The notes under the pieces were generated by a model that saw only the letters and a program-made list of their open reading frames with translations, was not told the origin of the DNA and ran no database searches. Below, piece after piece: positions 1 through 5,903 of a stretch of 11,656 nt of DNA. Positions within the stretch are counted from its first letter, which is position 1; each line of letters starts with the position of its first letter. Source of the stretch: RGIG5327 sp045612485 (lineage in GTDB: Bacteria; Verrucomicrobiota; Lentisphaeria; Victivallales; UBA1829); contig JAZKZE010000174.1 of NCBI GenBank assembly GCA_045612485.1, forward strand, positions 1-11,656, written 5' to 3'. Position numbers and translations under genes: made by a program.

Positions 1-140
1 AAACAAGCTACTGGTTGCTGCTATTGGGAAAAACAAATATCCTTTCTTCTGCAGAACATGATCGGTTGGAAACTCTCTGCCGGGAAATCAGAATAACTCT
101 GATCGCCTCAATCAACACTACGAAACAGAATCTTAAATAA
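1..140 (+). CDS. C-terminal end of a four-helix-bundle protein (23S rRNA IVP-like), partial
   Basis: The frame starting at base 3 is open from the left edge to TAA at 138-140, giving 45 residues. The visible part has an aromatic SYW motif, a leucine-rich helix, a polar stretch with DRLETLCREI, and a final helix ending INTTKQNLK. This matches my memory of the C-terminus of the four-helix-bundle family (PF05635/TIGR02436), which typically reads 'eYWLelL...cdEl.riLtsiIkTaKknLk'. These are small cytoplasmic helical proteins, often found in 23S rRNA intervening sequences or scattered in chromosomes; their function is unclear. The other two frames stop at 58-60 and 94-96. The start lies outside the window. 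The assignment rests on a short C-terminal match only. Confidence 0.6.
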   Translation, partial: TSYWLLLLGKTNILSSAEHDRLETLCREIRITLIASINTTKQNLK

Positions 141-142
141 CT

Positions 143-298
143 CATTGCGGCAGAGCATTCATCAAACGGCATTTTTAACCAAAAATCATCTGATAATTTG
201 ATTCAACCTGAAATTTCCATAAGTCCTTCCCCTTACAGAAAATTATCAAAAAATTGTAATCAGCAGTTGAAAACGCCTGCTGGAGGAGGTATATTACC
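143..298 (+). repeat. 156-bp promoter-bearing repeat, copy 1
   Basis: This block starts with CATTGCGGCAGAGC and ends with TATATTACC. It recurs without gaps at 1831-1986 and 3080-3235. Its first 119 bases are identical to those of copy 2; the six differences all fall in the last 37 bases, which hold the promoter and its inverted repeat. It starts three bases after the stop of the four-helix-bundle gene. A TTG-initiated reading frame runs through the block into the next gene, but that is a by-product of the repeat. Confidence 0.9.
261..295 (+). promoter_or_regulatory. Promoter P1 with inverted repeat, unit 1
   Basis: The -35 is TTGAAA at 267-272, followed by 17 bases and the -10 TATATT at 290-295. 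A 6-bp inverted repeat flanks the -35: CAGCAG at 261-266 and CTGCTG at 277-282, with a 10-base loop. Compared with the copies at 1949 and 3198, both arms changed together (C to A on the left, G to T on the right), so pairing is kept. The sequence GGTATATTACC over the -10 is itself a short palindrome. It drives the gene at 333 and probably the three overlapping genes behind it. Sigma-70-type recognition and an operator role for the dyad are inferences. Confidence 0.75.
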
Positions 299-332
299 TT
301 TAAGATGGTTTATTGGATGTGAAGGAATCATT

Positions 333-764
333 ATGAAAACAAGATCAGTTTCGATCGCTTTATTGTTGACGGTACCGATCGTGCTTGTTCTTGTGTTTGA
401 TTCGGCAAGTACACTTTCGCTCCGGAATTTTCTGGAAGATATTGCAGGAACCATTTTCTTTATTGATTTTCCTATTGGAATGTGTCTTTTGCATTATTAC
501 TTTCCGCAATTTTTCCGACATCGCAAAAGCGGATATTATTCTATTGTTCCTTGGGGAATATTTTTCCTTGTCTGCTGGGGCATCGTAGCTTTGGGAATGT
601 TCCTTGAAACGCAGTTCGGGCGGTATCCTGAAAACGGCTTTTCCGTTGTTTGCGCTTACCTTTTCGGTTGGGCATATATCTGGTTTACTATGATCCCCAT
701 CGGATTAATCTATCTGCTTTTCCGCTGTATTCAAAAATTGTGGAATAAAAGAGGTGAGCGATGA
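333..764 (+). CDS. Hypothetical four-TM membrane protein (143 aa)
   Basis: I do not recognise the family. The protein is strongly hydrophobic, with four likely membrane segments at about residues 7-23, 39-58, 72-91 and 103-130, and a basic tail (KLWNKRGER). ATG at 333 is chosen because GAAGGA at 321-326 is a well-placed ribosome site and the promoter lies just upstream at 267-295. The longer TTG-initiated frame beginning at 198 would start inside the repeat, upstream of the promoter. It is the first gene of unit 1 and overlaps the next gene by four bases (ATGA), so the two are probably translationally coupled. Confidence 0.8.
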   Translation: MKTRSVSIALLLTVPIVLVLVFDSASTLSLRNFLEDIAGTIFFIDFPIGMCLLHYYFPQFFRHRKSGYYSIVPWGIFFLVCWGIVALGMFLETQFGRYPENGFSVVCAYLFGWAYIWFTMIPIGLIYLLFRCIQKLWNKRGER

Positions 765-1216
765 CCATTCCGGATGATTTAAAAATCTTCAGTTATATCT
801 ATGAATATCGTTTTTTTGCCTTGGTTCCTTTATATGCGCTATGGATAACAGGCGGATTTTATTTTCTATTCCGCTTAAAAAAAGTATTTTTTCTCTGGCT
901 TCTGATTTTTCCGCTTGTCCTTTCACCGTTGCATATCGCATTTGTTTACAGTGGCTGGCACTACAGAATGGAACTTTACGACCGGTTCGCCAAAACGCCG
1001 CACGGCTGGCATGATATTGACTGTATGCCACCTGCGATCCGTGCGGAATATGCCAAACACAATTATCATCCCCGTTCCAAAGATATGAAAGCTATGGCGT
1101 TAGGCACAGTTGTAGTCACTCTACTGCTGTATGTTCTGGGCGGATCAGCATATATGGTAATTACTTTGATAAAAACTTGGCAGAACCGGAGGAAAAAAGT
1201 TGAGAAAGAAGATTGA
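761..1216 (+). CDS. Hypothetical three-TM membrane protein (151 aa)
   Basis: No family is recognised. Likely membrane segments are at about residues 18-37, 42-63 and 111-137, with a roughly 45-residue polar loop between the second and third. That loop is rich in His, Trp and Tyr (GWHYRMELYDRF, HGWHDIDC, HNYHPRSKD). The C-terminus is strongly basic (NRRKKVEKED). GAGGTGAG at 751-758 serves as ribosome site, and the start overlaps the previous stop as ATGA. The last 17 bases overlap the small ORF at 1200. Co-transcription with the flanking membrane-protein genes suggests a membrane complex, which is inference. Confidence 0.8.
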   Translation: MTIPDDLKIFSYIYEYRFFALVPLYALWITGGFYFLFRLKKVFFLWLLIFPLVLSPLHIAFVYSGWHYRMELYDRFAKTPHGWHDIDCMPPAIRAEYAKHNYHPRSKDMKAMALGTVVVTLLLYVLGGSAYMVITLIKTWQNRRKKVEKED

Positions 1217-1304
1217 ATACATTATTTCAATAGTTATTTCCCTTATTCTTCTTGAGATCGGGTACTTTTATGCTGCTTTTAGAAAGGGCAAACGAATATG
1301 CTAA
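1200..1304 (+). CDS. Small single-TM protein, TTG start (34 aa)
   Basis: This 34-codon ORF fills the gap between the genes at 761 and 1298. It begins with TTG at 1200-1202, seven bases after a perfect GGAGG at 1188-1192, and ends with TAA at 1302-1304. It overlaps the upstream gene by 17 bases and the downstream gene by 7, so all four genes of unit 1 form a continuous overlapping chain. The product has a basic start (LRKKIEY, initiator read as Met), one hydrophobic helix of about 17-20 residues (IISIVISLILLEIG), and a basic tail (FRKGKRIC). The strong ribosome site and the tiling with its neighbours are the case for it being real. Its size and rare start codon are the case against. Confidence 0.55.
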   Translation: MRKKIEYIISIVISLILLEIGYFYAAFRKGKRIC

Positions 1305-1600
1305 AATCAAAAAAATTCTGGATTGCCGTCATTCTCCTGATTGTAACCAACATCGGGACTGCTGTCGGATGTATGTGGGTAGCTAAAGGAATAACTGTTT
1401 TACATATAATGTCAGTTTACAGCAGTATGAATTTCAAAAAAGTTGAAGATACAAAATTATTGCTGACAGCAATCTCTGATGAGATTAAAAAAGATCCGGA
1501 ACAGGCAATCGTAAAAATAGACAAATTGCAACAGCAAATCCCGAATTCATACGAAGGATTCAGAACTGCTGAAGAACTGAAAAAAGCCGGATTTAAATAA
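1298..1600 (+). CDS. Hypothetical membrane-anchored protein (100 aa)
   Basis: No family is recognised. An N-terminal membrane anchor at about residues 7-30 (FWIAVILLIVTNIGTAVGC) is followed by an extracytoplasmic, charged, helical segment of about 60 residues (VEDTKLLLTAISDEIKKDP, AIVKIDKLQQQIPN). The ATG at 1298 overlaps the end of the 34-codon ORF (ATGCTAA), and an AAAGGG at 1283-1288 could serve as ribosome site. It is the last gene of unit 1; the 3' repeat begins nine bases after its stop. No clear terminator follows. Confidence 0.75.
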   Translation: MLKSKKFWIAVILLIVTNIGTAVGCMWVAKGITVLHIMSVYSSMNFKKVEDTKLLLTAISDEIKKDPEQAIVKIDKLQQQIPNSYEGFRTAEELKKAGFK

Positions 1601-1608
1601 ATGTCGGT

Positions 1609-1812
1609 GGTGCGACTGTTTTCCGGGGCGTCTTTCATTTCTGCAAAATTAACAGACATTTCGTTTGAGGTGAAAGCCGAACTCTGTTTGGATTTTTATG
1701 CGTTCAGATATACTTTCCGAAGAAACGGCATAGTTCAGCAAGATTGCATTGCTGACAACTGTTTTGAGCTTGTGAGAACTATTCTGGAGAATTAAAACAC
1801 CCTCCAGCTTTT
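1609..1812 (+). repeat. 3' intergenic repeat, copy 1 (~204 bp)
   Basis: This block runs from GGTGCGACTG to about GCTTTT. It matches 7580-7782 at roughly three quarters or more of positions by eye, and its last 60 bases match 3020-3079. The best conserved stretches are TTTGAGGTGAAAGCCGAACT, CTTTCCGAAGAAAC and the short palindrome ATTCT-N2-AGAAT. One + frame (1601-1795) stays open, and the equivalent frame in the other long copy is open over more than 50 codons. However, the differences do not look synonymous, so it is treated as non-coding. Only 18 bases separate it from the next promoter repeat. Confidence 0.85.
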
Positions 1813-1830
1813 GAAGCCTACTTGAAAACC

Positions 1831-1986
1831 CATTGCGGCAGAGCATTCATCAAACGGCATTTTTAACCAAAAATCATCTGATAATTTGATTCAACCTGAA
1901 ATTTCCATAAGTCCTTCCCCTTACAGAAAATTATCAAAAAATTGTAATCCGCAGTTGTAACCGCCTGCGGGAGATGGTATATTACC
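1831..1986 (+). repeat. 156-bp promoter-bearing repeat, copy 2
   Basis: Gapless second copy of the block at 143-298. Bases 1831-1949 are identical to 143-261; the only differences (six) lie in the promoter part. It follows the 3' repeat directly, so the two repeats together fill the entire space between unit 1 and unit 2. Confidence 0.92.
1949..1983 (+). promoter_or_regulatory. Promoter P2 with inverted repeat, unit 2
   Basis: -35 TTGTAA at 1955-1960, 17-base spacer, -10 TATATT at 1978-1983. The inverted repeat has arms CCGCAG (1949-1954) and CTGCGG (1965-1970). The downstream leader contains a 25-base block at 1990-2014, identical to 4533-4557 of unit 4, which ends in the ribosome site GGAGG. 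Confidence 0.78.
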
Positions 1987-2021
1987 TATGAGATGGTTGA
2001 TTTGAGCATGGAGGTGTTTGT

Positions 2022-2984
2022 ATGAAAAAAATTAAATTTCTGTGTTTCTATTCATTGTTATTTTTCTCTCCGGCAATTTTTGCGGAAACGGTAGTTCAGC
2101 CTTTTGCAGATTGCAAAATCACACGATCAAAAGAGGAATGGCAATACGACTTGAAATATTCCGCCGGATTTTCTTTTGAGGAATGGCAATACGACTTGAA
2201 ATATTCCGCCGGATTTCCTTTTCACGAAAGCAAACTTTTTTTGATCTTGCGCTATGGGAACTCTGTAAAAAGGACTGAAATCCCTTTGCAGAAAACTATT
2301 GCTTTTGATTGGAAATATTCTCCCGGAAAGATTGCTTTTTGCTCTTCTCATATAAAATATGAATTCCCGCGAGCTGAAAATGTTTCAAGAATATTTAATC
2401 TTACGTCAAGCAAGATTTTGTTTCCGGGCAGCAAAGTTGTCCTGATGACATGGAAAACAACTTCACTTGCTGACGGTAAAACGCTTGAGCAATTTTGTGG
2501 CGAATTGAGTCTGGAATTGCAAGTTCCGGAACATATATTACAGAAATATGCCAATGCTATGAGTTATGAAGATCTGGTTATGCAAAATTTTCTGAAAAAA
2601 ATCAATGTTCCGGATTATTGGCGTTATGCGAAAGATTTTCCGTCAATACCGGAAAACTCAAAATCAATATACAAAACCTATCAGCAAATGATTTCTGCTC
2701 ACATTATGAAATCAGATACATATCAACGCGATTTTGATGCGGGAGAAATTGGATTGCAACCGATCCTTGCTTTGGAAATTCTCATAATGGGCCGGATGTT
2801 GTATGCAAAAAATCTTCCGGAAGCGATGCGACAAAAGCTTGTAATGGAGCAATATAAACGGTATAAACAAATCCTGTCTCTGGCAGAAGCTGCTTTTGCC
2901 GCAGGAGGGGAACCCAAAGAATTTGTCGATATTGCCCAAAACAATTTGAAAATTTTCGTAAAAAAACACAATATCAAAGAATAG
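2022..2984 (+). CDS. Hypothetical secreted protein with internal tandem duplication (320 aa)
   Basis: No family is recognised. The N-terminus is a typical Sec signal peptide (residues 1-21, basic KKIK, hydrophobic core, cleavage after IFA), so the product is exported to the periplasm or beyond. The first half is beta-like with many aromatic residues. The second half, from about residue 180, is helical with conserved-looking WRYAKDFPSIPEN and a lysine-rich end. Residues 38-52 and 53-67 are a direct duplication of a 15-residue unit differing only in Ser versus Pro, encoded by a 45-bp tandem repeat. ATG at 2022 follows GGAGGTG at 2010-2016. It is the only gene of unit 2. Confidence 0.82.
   Translation: MKKIKFLCFYSLLFFSPAIFAETVVQPFADCKITRSKEEWQYDLKYSAGFSFEEWQYDLKYSAGFPFHESKLFLILRYGNSVKRTEIPLQKTIAFDWKYSPGKIAFCSSHIKYEFPRAENVSRIFNLTSSKILFPGSKVVLMTWKTTSLADGKTLEQFCGELSLELQVPEHILQKYANAMSYEDLVMQNFLKKINVPDYWRYAKDFPSIPENSKSIYKTYQQMISAHIMKSDTYQRDFDAGEIGLQPILALEILIMGRMLYAKNLPEAMRQKLVMEQYKRYKQILSLAEAAFAAGGEPKEFVDIAQNNLKIFVKKHNIKE
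2133..2222 (+). repeat. 45-bp in-frame tandem duplication inside the secreted-protein gene
   Basis: Two adjacent 45-base units, 2133-2177 and 2178-2222, differ at a single base (TTTTCTTTT versus TTTCCTTTT near the end). The unit encodes EEWQYDLKYSAGF plus SF or PF. Length divisible by three and near identity point to a recent duplication tolerated by the reading frame. Confidence 0.95.
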
Positions 2985-3019
2985 GTGTTGTCTCATTTTT
3001 TGTAAAAAATATAACCTGC

Positions 3020-3079
3020 GTTGTCGGCAACTTTTTTGAGCTTGCGAGAAATATTCTGAAGAATTAAAACACCCTCCAC
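3020..3079 (+). repeat. 3' intergenic repeat, truncated copy 2
   Basis: Only the last 60 bases of the 3' repeat are present, from GTTGTCGGCAAC through TTTTGAGCTTGCGAGAA and the palindrome ATTCT-GA-AGAAT to CACCCTCCAC. The next 156-bp promoter repeat starts on the following base, without the 18-base linker seen at 1813-1830. The preceding 35 bases after the unit 2 stop hold only an AT-rich stretch and no convincing terminator. Confidence 0.8.
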
Positions 3080-3235
3080 CATTGCGGCAGAGCATTCATC
3101 AAACGGCATTTTTAACCGAAAATCATCTGATAATTTGATTCAACCTGAAATTTCCATAAGTCCTTCCCCTTACAGGAAATTATCGAAAATCTGTAATCCG
3201 CAGTTGTAAACGCCTGCGGGAGATGGTATATTAAA
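3080..3235 (+). repeat. 156-bp promoter-bearing repeat, copy 3
   Basis: Gapless third copy. It differs from copy 1 at five of the first 119 positions, and at the final three bases it has AAA-like sequence instead of ACC. Its promoter core is almost that of copy 2. In this copy AATTTCC and GGAAATT form a perfect 7-bp pair around 19 bases; the other two copies carry a mismatch there. Confidence 0.9.
3198..3232 (+). promoter_or_regulatory. Promoter P3 with inverted repeat, unit 3
   Basis: -35 TTGTAA at 3204-3209, 17-base spacer, -10 TATATT at 3227-3232. The dyad arms are CCGCAG (3198-3203) and CTGCGG (3214-3219). The palindrome over the -10 seen in other copies is incomplete here. The leader to the ATG at 3275 is 42 bases and does not share the 25-base block of units 2 and 4. 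Confidence 0.76.
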
Positions 3236-3274
3236 CTTGGACGATTAGCAAAAATAATCAGTACGGAGATAGCA

Positions 3275-4483
3275 ATGGATAATGATTTAAATAAAAACAG
3301 CAAAAAAACTGTGCTTATAATATCTTTAAAAATCCTGTTTCTTTGCGGAGCTTTTGTTGGCGCGATCTTTTTGTGGATGATAGGATTGCTTGTCATCGGC
3401 TTGGGCAGCGTTAATCCGGTGTCAATGAATATTTTCTGGACGCTCCTTTTGCTTTCTTTGTTGATTTTTATTTATTCTCTGCTCTTCCGTAAAGCCAGAA
3501 AAATCTGGAAATGGGTCGGCAGTTCTGCATTGCTCTGTTTGCTTGTCCTTTGCCTTATTCCTGCATACCGCTGGTACACGGTGGAGCGATTTAAACAGTT
3601 GAGCGACAATATCAACTGGTACGCTTATGATCCCTGGCGTACTGAAACCAAAGTTGTTGTGGTGGATGCTGCGCCCGAATTCAAGATATCAAAGGATTTG
3701 CCGAAAATGGATGGAGCATACGCTCTGTATCCGGTTTATTCCGGTGTTGTCCGCGCCCTTTATGACCGCAACGAATTTGAAAAACACTCCCGATGGGAAT
3801 ATTTGGTTACTAACGGTTCGGATATTACCTTTGAAAAACTGCTGAAAAATGAGGTTGATCTTATTTTCAGCGCACCGCCATCCAAAAAACAAATTGCCGA
3901 TGCCCAAGCCAAAGGTTTGAAATATGAAATCACACCCTTTGCCAAAGAAGCATTTGTCTTTTTTGTCAACAGTAAAAATCCCATAGAAAATATTACTTCA
4001 CAACAAATCCGGGATATTTACGCAGGAAAAATCCCCGACTGGTCGCAGATCGATAAGCGTTTGAGCGGAAAAATCAAACCCTTTCAGCGAAATCAGGGGA
4101 GCGGCAGTCAGACTATGCTGGAAAAGATCATGGGTGATACGCCCATTATGCCGCCCATGAAAGAGGATCGTCTGGGCGGTATGGGCGGGATCATCAACGA
4201 TGTAGCAAATTACCGCAACTATCAGGAAGCGCTCGGCTTTACATTCCGCTATTTTTCAACAGAAATGTTCAAAAACGGCGAAATCAAACTGCTTGCGATC
4301 GACGGCATTGCCCCCACCGTGGAAAATATCCGCAACGGTACTTATCCCTTTATTGCCGATTGCTGTATCATCACCGTCAAGCCGCGCAGTGAAAATGTCG
4401 GCAAAATTGTAAAATTCATGTTTTCAACCGCCGGGAAAGAGCTGATTGAGAAAACAGGTTATGTTGCAATACCCCGCAAATGA
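3275..4483 (+). CDS. Membrane-anchored PstS-like phosphate-binding protein (402 aa)
   Basis: The C-terminal two thirds (about residues 125-402) resemble the PstS/PBP_like_2 class of phosphate-binding proteins. Supporting segments are MDGAYALYPVYSGVVRALY, the 'TPFAKEAFVFFVNSKNPI' strand, the 'LTsqQIrdIYaGkI-dWsqI' segment, and the anion-loop motif QRNQGSGSQTMLE (271-283). A normal PstS has a cleavable signal peptide. Here the N-terminus instead carries three likely membrane segments (about 12-43, 50-70, 81-98), so the binding domain should be tethered to the outer face of the inner membrane. No pstC, pstA, pstB or phoU gene is adjacent. Start ATG 3275 follows GGAG at 3265-3268. A sensory or scavenging role in phosphate handling is plausible but inferred. 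Confidence 0.8.
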   Translation: MDNDLNKNSKKTVLIISLKILFLCGAFVGAIFLWMIGLLVIGLGSVNPVSMNIFWTLLLLSLLIFIYSLLFRKARKIWKWVGSSALLCLLVLCLIPAYRWYTVERFKQLSDNINWYAYDPWRTETKVVVVDAAPEFKISKDLPKMDGAYALYPVYSGVVRALYDRNEFEKHSRWEYLVTNGSDITFEKLLKNEVDLIFSAPPSKKQIADAQAKGLKYEITPFAKEAFVFFVNSKNPIENITSQQIRDIYAGKIPDWSQIDKRLSGKIKPFQRNQGSGSQTMLEKIMGDTPIMPPMKEDRLGGMGGIINDVANYRNYQEALGFTFRYFSTEMFKNGEIKLLAIDGIAPTVENIRNGTYPFIADCCIITVKPRSENVGKIVKFMFSTAGKELIEKTGYVAIPRK

Positions 4484-4491
4484 TTTTTCTC

Positions 4492-4557
4492 TCGCAGTTG
4501 TAAACGCCTGCGGGAGATGGTATATTACCAGTGAGATGGTTGATTTGAGCATGGAGG
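4492..4557 (+). promoter_or_regulatory. Promoter P4 with partial inverted repeat and shared leader, unit 4
   Basis: A short copy of the promoter repeat begins nine bases after the unit 3 stop, with no upstream module. -35 TTGTAA is at 4498-4503, then 17 bases, then -10 TATATT at 4521-4526. Dyad arms are TCGCAG (4492-4497) and CTGCGG (4508-4513), five perfect pairs plus an outer T/G. GGTATATTACC over the -10 is palindromic. Bases 4533-4557 are identical to the unit 2 leader and end in GGAGG, the ribosome site for ATG 4565. Confidence 0.75.
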
Positions 4558-4564
4558 AATGAAT

Positions 4565-5476
4565 ATGAAAAGAATCCAGATTTGCAGTATTCTGTGCAGT
4601 TTGATGATCGTTTTCCTCGTTGGGTGCGGTGGAATTCCTGAATATAATTATATTGGCATGACCAAAGCTGAAGTTGCGGCACATCTGGAAAAACATGCCT
4701 TCCGCAGCCGCTGGAGCAGAAACCGGTTTGACATTGAAGTGCCGCGAAGCAAAATTTTCTCTCATTCTTTCCATAATGCTCAGGAAGTAGCGAAAAATCA
4801 ATCCGTAATGTCTGCAAAAGAATGGCGTTGCGGTTTTTATCCTCAAAGACATTGGCTCTTTGGATGGGACGGGATTTTTTCCAAATGGTATTTCGTAAAT
4901 CTGAAATTCAAAGACGGTCGGGTTGCCGAACAGCGTAATTTGAGAAATTACTATTGGGTCAGAGGAAATGCCGGACAATCACCCTATCCGAATTATCCGA
5001 AAAACTTTCACAAGGTCAATAAAAATCTTTACCGTTCCGGTCAGCCGGATAAAGATGAATTCTTTTCTCTCTATACCTTTAACGGCATCCGCAGTGTGTT
5101 GAATCTGCGGGAAAACAACAGCGACAAAGACGAAATCAATGCAATCAACCGCAATTGGAACAATGCCGTTACTCTGTACGAAATTCCCCTTGATACAGGA
5201 AAAATTTCGGAAGATGACCTCTATAAAATTTTGACCGTTATCCGTGATGCTCCCAAACCCTTGTTGATCCACTGCTGGCACGGCAGCGACCGCACCGGCT
5301 GTGCCGTTGCCGCAAGCCGTATCATCTTTGAAAATTGGAGCGTGGAAGATGCCGTTTCCGAATTGATGAAACCCGAATATGGTCATCACAAAAGAATCTA
5401 TACCAACATCCCGGAACTGCTCCGCAAAGCCGATTGGCAGAAAATCAGGAAAAACATTTTGAATAAAGATAAATAA
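4565..5476 (+). CDS. Lipoprotein with tyrosine/dual-specificity phosphatase domain (303 aa)
   Basis: The N-terminus is a lipoprotein signal with lipobox LVGC, the acylated Cys being residue 21. Residues about 27-125 form an unnamed domain (YIGMTKAEV..., EVPRSKIF, WLFGWDGIF, LKFKDGRV) that is repeated in the next gene. Residues about 146-290 form a bacterial DSP/PTP-like phosphatase: NLYRSGQP, GIRSVLNLRE, IPLDTGKIS (possible general acid D210), then the CX5R loop HCWHGSDRTG with C237 and R243, and SVEDAVSEL. It should remove phosphate from phosphotyrosine or a related substrate at the cell envelope. ATG 4565 is preferred over ATG 4559 because GGAGG at 4553-4557 is seven bases from the former and only one from the latter. 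Confidence 0.85.
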   Translation: MKRIQICSILCSLMIVFLVGCGGIPEYNYIGMTKAEVAAHLEKHAFRSRWSRNRFDIEVPRSKIFSHSFHNAQEVAKNQSVMSAKEWRCGFYPQRHWLFGWDGIFSKWYFVNLKFKDGRVAEQRNLRNYYWVRGNAGQSPYPNYPKNFHKVNKNLYRSGQPDKDEFFSLYTFNGIRSVLNLRENNSDKDEINAINRNWNNAVTLYEIPLDTGKISEDDLYKILTVIRDAPKPLLIHCWHGSDRTGCAVAASRIIFENWSVEDAVSELMKPEYGHHKRIYTNIPELLRKADWQKIRKNILNKDK

Positions 5477-5478
5477 AT

Positions 5479-5895
5479 ATGCTTAAAAAGTCCTTATTTA
5501 TTCTTTTTTTTATCAGCTGTACTCTTTTTTTCCCGGGATGCACTTCTCCTTATATAGGGAAAAACAGGCATGAAATCGTGGACATCATTGCACAGGAACA
5601 TAAAAAAACTCCGGGAGAAATCTATATCTATGTACCTCGGGGACATAATTACCGCTTTAATCATCCAGCTGAAATTTTAAATAAAAATCGGAATTGGGGA
5701 CCGGATATGACAAAGTGCAGTCAATGGGGGATTTTGCCATACAAAAAATTTTGGTTCGATGGGACTTTTTGCACTTTGCTTACATTCAAGGATAATGTTG
5801 TCATAAAAGAAGAAGCAGATGTTCACTGCGGCGGATACGGATATTTCAAGCCGTTTGCATTCGTCTTTTTCCTTATCGCACCTTTGTTCCTTTAA
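5479..5895 (+). CDS. Small lipoprotein sharing the N-terminal domain of the upstream phosphatase (138 aa)
   Basis: The signal peptide ends in lipobox FPGC (Cys 21). The body aligns by eye with residues about 27-125 of the upstream phosphatase lipoprotein: YIGKNRHEI against YIGMTKAEV, YVPRGHNYRF against EVPRSKIFSH, NHPAEILNKNRN against FHNAQEVAKNQS, KKFWFDGTF against WLFGWDGIF, and LTFKDNVV against LKFKDGRV. It therefore looks like that domain without the phosphatase. The C-terminus ends in a hydrophobic stretch (FAFVFFLIAPLFL), possibly a membrane segment. The start is two bases after the upstream stop with only a poor ribosome site, so translational coupling is likely. The shared domain has no name known to me. 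Confidence 0.78.
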   Translation: MLKKSLFILFFISCTLFFPGCTSPYIGKNRHEIVDIIAQEHKKTPGEIYIYVPRGHNYRFNHPAEILNKNRNWGPDMTKCSQWGILPYKKFWFDGTFCTLLTFKDNVVIKEEADVHCGGYGYFKPFAFVFFLIAPLFL

Positions 5896-5903
5896 AAATA
5901 TTT

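Noticed and set aside
198..332. TTG-initiated 45-codon extension of the first membrane protein
   Set aside because: It would start upstream of the promoter inside the 156-bp repeat; ATG 333 has a ribosome site and precedes a membrane segment.
1601..1795. 64-residue ORF after unit 1
   Set aside because: It lies wholly within the 3' repeat, has no ribosome site, and its differences from the other copy do not favour synonymous sites.
2991..3013. Terminator after the secreted-protein gene
   Set aside because: Only an A/T pairing (ATTTTTT with AAAAAAT around two bases), too weak to act as an intrinsic terminator.
2712..3095. 127-residue minus-strand ORF
   Set aside because: Antisense to the secreted-protein gene and beginning in the promoter repeat; its MLCRNG start is a repeat by-product.
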